From Dactylorhiza incarnata (lineage: Eukaryota > Streptophyta > Magnoliopsida > Asparagales > Orchidaceae), in assembly GCA_033032865.1 (NCBI GenBank), contig JAWHQI010000099.1, positions 6,713,501-6,777,500 on the forward strand: a DNA stretch of 64,000 nt. The letters are read 5' to 3'. The stretch's first letter is position 1. Every line of letters begins with the position of its first letter. Shown piece by piece: positions 59,134-64,000 of the stretch. The position numbers and the translations under genes are program-made. The notes under the pieces are model-generated. The model was not told the origin of the DNA and made no database searches. It saw only the letters and a list, made by a program, of their open reading frames with translations.

Positions 59134-60486
59134 CAACCTCTTGTCGATCAAGACTATCCTGCTGCCAGGATAGGAATCAGGGCCCCTCTATCACATTCGG
59201 ATGGTGATGTAGAGGAGGATGAGGTCACTCTAGAAGACCATGGGCTGATGGCTATAACTGAAAATGAGGACAGCCACAGCAATTCAGAACATGAGCAGGT
59301 ATTAATACACTACATTTCTTCTTCTTCTGATTATGAAACAGGTCCAGAATCTGATTCTCCTCCATCTAAAGTTGGAAGTGAATCAGATTCTGAGGAGGAT
59401 GTCAATCAATTGATTGATAGGTATGGTGCACTCCTGGAAGCTCTGAAAAAGAGCAAAAAGCTAGCCAAGAGGCAAGTCCAAGAAATTACTTCCCTAAAGC
59501 AATCAAAATCTGAGTGCATTGAGCATGCTACCCAGCTAGCTCTAATGAGCAAGGAGATTGGCAAGCTAAAGGGAATGTCAATCATCCATGTGGGCACCAT
59601 AAGCCACAAGAACAAGATCATTAAGGATCTTGAAGAAAAGCTCCTCAAGGAGAGGATGCTGGTGGCTCAATTCTCCAAGCCCAAATCTGTGCTACCTATT
59701 ATTGACACCTTCTCCTTTCAAACCAATAAGAGAGGATTAGGGTTCAATAAAATGGAAGTAGGAGAAGGGAGTGGAGTAAAGAGCAAGGAGAAGGCTAAGC
59801 CTCAACCCCTTTTTCAAAAGGTAATACTTCCCTCCAACAGGTATGACCATGAAAGCATTTATGGTCACTGGAAGAATGAGAGGTGTTATAGGAAGGAAAA
59901 TGCTCCTTCATATAGTGGAAGAAAGGGAATGGGATTGACTGCCATGAAGGCTCCTCATGAGGAAATTCAAATGTCCCAACATGGACCATTTGTTTTTGGT
60001 ACTTCAGCCACATCATTCATGAATAAGAAGGCAAGCCCTTCTAAGTTTGAATCAGTCAAGAGAATGACTGCTGCCAAATCTGTAAACATGTCTGAGTGCT
60101 CAGTGTCAGATGCCATCACATCTTGTATGGCTGCCAATCCATTGCAATCTGATGCCATCAGGACAAAGAGCATCAAGACAGCACACAGAATGACATTCAG
60201 TCAAAAGATTGCTGAGAGGAACAGGAAGAATGCTGCTGTATCTATTCCTGGACATAAGGACTGTGCTGCACAATCCTCAAGAAATGCTCAGAAGAAAAGA
60301 TGCAACATTCATGAGTGTTGGTGCTGTGGTAAAGTGGGACACTTTGCAATTGATTATTGGCACAACCCCAATGTGCCAAAGGCAAAGATTGAACCTCAAG
60401 CCAAACCAGCCCTTTCTAGGAATATCCCTTATGGTGTTAACATGAACCTAGGACCCAAAGTCAGTTGGGATCCTAAGGTACATTAA
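59134..60486 (+). CDS. Element K Gag, C-terminal portion
   Basis: The frame is open from 59134 (first ATG 59248, 412 codons). It starts in an acidic linker ([27 protein letters not shown]), then a coiled coil ([24 protein letters not shown] and [20 protein letters not shown]), and a basic region. Near the C-terminus is a knuckle [14 protein letters not shown], in which the last Cys of CX2CX4HX4C is Tyr. It ends [11 protein letters not shown], the usual end of plant copia gag before protease. The Gag core that builds the particle is missing by truncation. A TAA at 60484 separates it from pol, which lies in another frame. Confidence 0.75.
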   Translation, partial: QPLVDQDYPAARIGIRAPLSHSDGDVEEDEVTLEDHGLMAITENEDSHSNSEHEQVLIHYISSSSDYETGPESDSPPSKVGSESDSEEDVNQLIDRYGALLEALKKSKKLAKRQVQEITSLKQSKSECIEHATQLALMSKEIGKLKGMSIIHVGTISHKNKIIKDLEEKLLKERMLVAQFSKPKSVLPIIDTFSFQTNKRGLGFNKMEVGEGSGVKSKEKAKPQPLFQKVILPSNRYDHESIYGHWKNERCYRKENAPSYSGRKGMGLTAMKAPHEEIQMSQHGPFVFGTSATSFMNKKASPSKFESVKRMTAAKSVNMSECSVSDAITSCMAANPLQSDAIRTKSIKTAHRMTFSQKIAERNRKNAAVSIPGHKDCAAQSSRNAQKKRCNIHECWCCGKVGHFAIDYWHNPNVPKAKIEPQAKPALSRNIPYGVNMNLGPKVSWDPKVH

Positions 60487-60491
60487 ATTTT

Positions 60492-63400
60492 GTGTTGCAG
60501 GTTAGTTCAAGTACCAGTCTCAACCAAATATGGTACTTGGACAGTGGGTGCTCAAGGCACATGACAGGAACTAAGAATCTTCTAAAGGATTATCATCCAG
60601 TGAAGAATGGACCCAAAGTTATCTTTTGTGGATCTGAAAAGGGAGTCACCAAAGGATATGATATGATTTCAAATGGCATAGTCTCAATCACAAGGGTAGC
60701 TTATGTTGACGGGTTGCAACACAACCTTGTAAGCATAAGCCAACTATGTGACTTAGGCTATGTCATTGAATTCCACAATGACAAGTGCTTGATCAAAAAG
60801 TCTAATGACTTGGAGACCATTCTCTCAGGCACTAGGAGTGGAAATATTTATTGCTTAGACTTCATTTGCAATTATTCTATCTCTTCTGTGTGCCTTGTAG
60901 CTAATGAAAGTGAGTCACTTTGTGTCCAATGGCACAAGAGACTTGCCCACATTAACTATAAGACAATGTATAGATTATTTTCTAAAAACCTTGTTAGAAA
61001 TAGTCCTAAACTAAAATGTGTTAAAAGTGGTCCCTGTCATGCTTGCCAAATGGGTAAGCAAACTAGGGCCACCTTTAAAAGTATTGGCTCCAAGGATACT
61101 GAAAGGTGTTTATACCTATTGCACATGGACTTGTTTGGTCCTTTGCCAATTCAGAGCCTAGGTGGGAAGTTGTATACCTTGGTAATTGTAGATGATCATT
61201 CAAAGTATACATGGGTATTCTTCCTTAAGAAGAAGTCAGATACCTTACATGTCTTTATAAATTATGTCAAGGCTATTCAGAATGATCTACTATGTACTGT
61301 GGTCAGGACAAGAACTGACCATGGCACAGAATTTCAATCGGAAGCCATGACAAAATTTTGTCAAGAATTTGGTATCACCCAAGAGTTCTCCTCCCCAAGG
61401 ACTCCACAGCAAAATGGTGTGACTGAGAGGAGGAATAGGACCTTGATAGAAGCTGGGAGAACATTGCTTAGTGACTCCTCACTCCCAGAATACTTCTGGG
61501 CTGAGGCAGTCAATACAGCCTGTTATGTTCTCAATAGAGCCTCCATCAATAAGGTCCTTGGGAAAACCCCTTATGAGATTCTGAAAGGCAAGCAACCTAC
61601 AATTTCTTACTTTAGAATCTTTGGTTGCAAATGCTACATTCTAAATAATGGAAAATCTCAATTAACAAAGTTTGCAGAAAAATGCAATGTGGGGGTTCTT
61701 GTTGGGTATAGCTCACATAGTAGAGCTTATAGAGTTTATAACAAGAAAATCCATGTTGTAGAAGAATCTATGCATGTTGCGTTTGATGAGACCAGCCTTC
61801 TCTACAAAGAATGGTCTAGTTCTTCTATTTTGACAGGAAATGAAGAAGGGATGCATGAGCTAACTGTCCAAGATAGGCCCAGCAGTAGCAAACCACAAAC
61901 AGTTGCTGCAATTCCTGAAGAAGAAGAGGTACAAGAGGGTGAAGTCACAGCTGAACCAGTGGAACAACCACAGCCTCCAGAGGACCCTCTTCCAGCTGCT
62001 GCAAGGCACCTGAGAGATCATCCAAGGGATCTAATAATTGGAGATCATACCCAAGGCATATTGACAAGAAGCAGAGCTCATAATGAAGAACTATTCTTGA
62101 GCTTCCTTTCTCAAATGGAGCCCAAGAAGTTTGAAGAGGCCAATCAAGACACCTTCTGGATTGAAGCCATGCAAGAAGAGCTCCTACAATTCAAGAGATG
62201 TAAAGTATGGAAGCTGGTGCCAAGACCTCAAGGACACAATGTGATTGGCACCAAATGGGTATACATGAACAAGCTTGATGAGAATGGTACAATCATCAAG
62301 AACAAAGCCAGATTAGTAGCCAAAGGATACAAGCAAGAGGAAGGTATAGACTTTGATCAAACCTTTGCACTAGTTGCAAGGTTAGAAGCAATTAGGCTAT
62401 TCCTTGCCTATGCTGCCCACAAGGGGTTCAAAGTCTACCAGATGGATGTCAAATCAGCCTTCCTCAATGGAGAGTTGAAGGAAGAGGTATATGTTGAACA
62501 ACCTTCACGTTTTATGCATCCAACTCTAACTTCTCATGTTTATCTTCTTAGGAAAGCATTATATGGTCTCAAGCAAGCTCCAAGAGCTTGGTATGAGACT
62601 TTCTCCAACTTTCTCCTCAAGAACAAGTTCATGAGGGGAAAGATTGATAGCACATTGTTTCTTAGGGAAACAAGGGGCAAGTGTCTCTTAGTCCAAATTT
62701 ATGTTGATGACATAATCTTTGGGTCTACTGATGACAACCTCTGCAAGAGATTTGCCAATCTAATGCAGGGGGAGTTTGAAATGAGCAGTATGGGTGAGCT
62801 CAAATATTTCCTTGGGCTCCAAGTGAAACAGTCTGATGATAGAATTTTCATCTCCCAGACCAAGTACACTAAGGAGCTCATCAAGAAATTTGGGATGGAA
62901 TCAGCCTCCACCATGAGGACACCCATGGGGTCTAATGTATCATTAGACAAGGATGAAAAGGGAAAGGCCTTTGATGAGTCCATGTACAGATGCATCATTG
63001 GATCCCTATTATACTTGACTGCTAGTAGGCCAGACATTATGTATTATACATATGTTTGTGCTAGGTATCAAGCATGTCCTAAGGAATCTCACTACACCTC
63101 TGTGAAGAGGATTTTGAGATACCTTAAGGGCAGCTTGCATCTTGGCCTTTGGTACCCTAAGAACAGTGACTTTGAACTAACAGGCTTTTCAGATGCAAAT
63201 TTTGCAGGTTGCAAAGAAGACAGGAAGAGTACAAGTGGTACTTGTCAATTCCTAGGGAAAAGATTGATATCTTGGAGCAGCAAGAAACAAACCAGTGTGG
63301 CAATATCCACAGTTGAGCCTGAATACATTGCTGCAGGTAGCTGTTGTGCACAACTCCTTTGGACACAACATCAATTGGAGGATTACAACCTCAAGGTAAG

Positions 63401-63644
63401 GGAATCTCCTTTGTATTGTGATTCATCCAGTGCAATATCTATTGCTAAAAATCCTGTCTCTCATAGCAGGACTAAGCACATAGAGATTAGACATCATTTT
63501 ATTAGAGAACATGTAGAGTGTAAAGACATCTGTCTTGAATTTGTCCCCACTGACAAACAAGTAGCTGATATCTTTACAAAGCCACTGGATGAATCTAAAT
63601 TCAATGCTTTCAAAATTGATCTTGGCATGCTTAGTATAGAATAG
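60492..63644 (+). CDS. Element K Pol: protease, integrase, reverse transcriptase, RNase H
   Basis: A single open frame of 1050 codons. Protease: [13 protein letters not shown] (active Asp at residue 17). Integrase: zinc-binding WHKRLAHIN...CHACQMGKQ (about 147-195) and core with MDLFGPL, TDHGTEF and [51 protein letters not shown] and catalytic YVDD at residues 737-740. RNase [21 protein letters not shown] and YCDSSSA, ending [22 protein letters not shown]. The frame starts with a GTG, not an ATG, so it must be made with or after Gag. TTTTGTGTTGCAGGT at the start resembles a splice acceptor. All catalytic motifs look intact. Pol copies the RNA to DNA and inserts it into the genome. Confidence 0.92.
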   Translation: MLQVSSSTSLNQIWYLDSGCSRHMTGTKNLLKDYHPVKNGPKVIFCGSEKGVTKGYDMISNGIVSITRVAYVDGLQHNLVSISQLCDLGYVIEFHNDKCLIKKSNDLETILSGTRSGNIYCLDFICNYSISSVCLVANESESLCVQWHKRLAHINYKTMYRLFSKNLVRNSPKLKCVKSGPCHACQMGKQTRATFKSIGSKDTERCLYLLHMDLFGPLPIQSLGGKLYTLVIVDDHSKYTWVFFLKKKSDTLHVFINYVKAIQNDLLCTVVRTRTDHGTEFQSEAMTKFCQEFGITQEFSSPRTPQQNGVTERRNRTLIEAGRTLLSDSSLPEYFWAEAVNTACYVLNRASINKVLGKTPYEILKGKQPTISYFRIFGCKCYILNNGKSQLTKFAEKCNVGVLVGYSSHSRAYRVYNKKIHVVEESMHVAFDETSLLYKEWSSSSILTGNEEGMHELTVQDRPSSSKPQTVAAIPEEEEVQEGEVTAEPVEQPQPPEDPLPAAARHLRDHPRDLIIGDHTQGILTRSRAHNEELFLSFLSQMEPKKFEEANQDTFWIEAMQEELLQFKRCKVWKLVPRPQGHNVIGTKWVYMNKLDENGTIIKNKARLVAKGYKQEEGIDFDQTFALVARLEAIRLFLAYAAHKGFKVYQMDVKSAFLNGELKEEVYVEQPSRFMHPTLTSHVYLLRKALYGLKQAPRAWYETFSNFLLKNKFMRGKIDSTLFLRETRGKCLLVQIYVDDIIFGSTDDNLCKRFANLMQGEFEMSSMGELKYFLGLQVKQSDDRIFISQTKYTKELIKKFGMESASTMRTPMGSNVSLDKDEKGKAFDESMYRCIIGSLLYLTASRPDIMYYTYVCARYQACPKESHYTSVKRILRYLKGSLHLGLWYPKNSDFELTGFSDANFAGCKEDRKSTSGTCQFLGKRLISWSSKKQTSVAISTVEPEYIAAGSCCAQLLWTQHQLEDYNLKVRESPLYCDSSSAISIAKNPVSHSRTKHIEIRHHFIREHVECKDICLEFVPTDKQVADIFTKPLDESKFNAFKIDLGMLSIE

Positions 63645-64000
63645 TCCTAAATGTATGAGTAGTAGCTGTCACTGTAGTTGATTATGAATGGTGAATTATC
63701 AAACTTTACATTATTGTACACTACAACTTAGCAACATGACTAGGACACATCTTCAGCCAAAATATCTACATTAGGTCTAAACCCTATGATCAGCTAAACT
63801 GCAGGAGTATGTTCAGCTGAATTAGCTGAGAAAAATCCCAGCTGAACCGCTGAGACGAGCAAACTGTCCCAGTGGTTGACAGTTCACTGTCCCAGCTGAA
63901 CCGCTGAGACAAGCAAAATGTCCCAGTGGTTGACAGTTCACTATCCCAGCGGCCTAGGTCTCCGTCTCAGCTGAACCGCTGAGACAGGGTATGTTCAATA
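63645..64000 (+). repeat. Post-pol spacer of element K with palindromic words
   Basis: Three copies of CAGCTGAACCGCTGAGAC (63839, 63894, 63967) with TGTCCCAGTGGTTGACAGTT between. GTCTCAGC and GCTGAGAC can pair. The same word is the repeat unit in LTR X (12011-12200). No ORF. Confidence 0.7.

Larger units (their letters stand above)
59134..64000 (+). mobile_element. Element K: 5'-truncated Sirevirus-type copia, 3' end beyond window
   Basis: The LTR, primer site and Gag core are missing on the left; the sequence enters directly into the acidic linker after the Gag core. Gag tail and the whole of pol follow on the + strand. The 3' LTR is not reached by 64000. Confidence 0.85.

Noticed and set aside
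60470..60496. A 23-nt mini-intron between gag and pol in K
   Set aside because: Removal would join the frames, but plant introns are not known to be this short. I keep only the acceptor-like site as a finding.
1..64000. CRISPR arrays, bacterial operons, ribosome-binding sites
   Set aside because: Repeats here are LTR words, minisatellites and tandem duplications without regular unique spacers. The sequence is clearly plant nuclear DNA.
1..64000. tRNA or rRNA genes
   Set aside because: Only short tRNA-complementary primer sites were found. No full cloverleaf with both internal promoter boxes was seen by eye.

Overview
The window looks like a piece of a large, repeat-rich angiosperm nuclear genome. 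No ordinary host gene is recognisable. Nearly everything I can assign is transposon sequence. Most of it is Ty1/copia of the Sirevirus (SIRE/Maximus) type: primer sites complementary to initiator tRNA-Met (TGGTATCAGAGC), AAAGGGGGAG polypurine tracts, long LTRs that begin TGTTGG and end CCAACA, coiled-coil Gag tails and an extra ORF after pol. The species cannot be named from this sequence.

Layout. Bases 1-11363 are a gag-only copia element (C, + strand) whose left LTR starts before the window and is split by a short copia derivative (B, 77-4349, - strand). Element C sits in a fragment of another copia LTR (X, 11364-12356). X in turn interrupts a decayed hAT transposase gene (12357-14190, - strand), which also carries a 753-bp insertion. 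From 14.2 to 19.9 kb there is no gene, only repeat arrays (159-bp units, a 690-bp tandem duplication, 125-178-bp units, and a 36-bp palindromic minisatellite), probably parts of a large Ty3-type LTR.

Bases 19924-55268 are one old Sirevirus (H, - strand), about 11.5 kb once later insertions are subtracted, with near-matching target duplications AGGCC/GGGCC. Four younger insertions lie in it, each proven by a perfect 5-bp target duplication: A (23014-30993, CCTTG) in the extra ORF, D (33423-41196, AGAAT) and G (41699-48078, GCCGT) in pol, and a solo LTR S (52849-54582, GGAAA) in the 5' LTR. A and D belong to the same gag-only family type as C. G is a different non-autonomous element with a tRNA-Asp primer site and an acidic zinc-knuckle protein.

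From 55.3 to 59.1 kb there are Ty3-like LTR fragments. Bases 59134-64000 hold a 5'-truncated Sirevirus (K, + strand) with an uninterrupted 1050-codon pol frame, the only plausibly enzyme-competent reading frame in the window.

The most unusual signals are non-coding. (1) Each LTR family has an array of its own short palindromic word just upstream of the TATA box, and several elements carry the same word again once inside the body. (2) The gag-only elements have a conserved pair of 61-nt hairpins whose stems differ in sequence but stay paired. (3) Another stem (GGTGAT/ATCACC versus GGAGCT/AGCTCC) is kept by paired changes between elements A/D and an otherwise different repeat at 59 kb. These point to RNA structures kept in parasites that have lost their enzymes.
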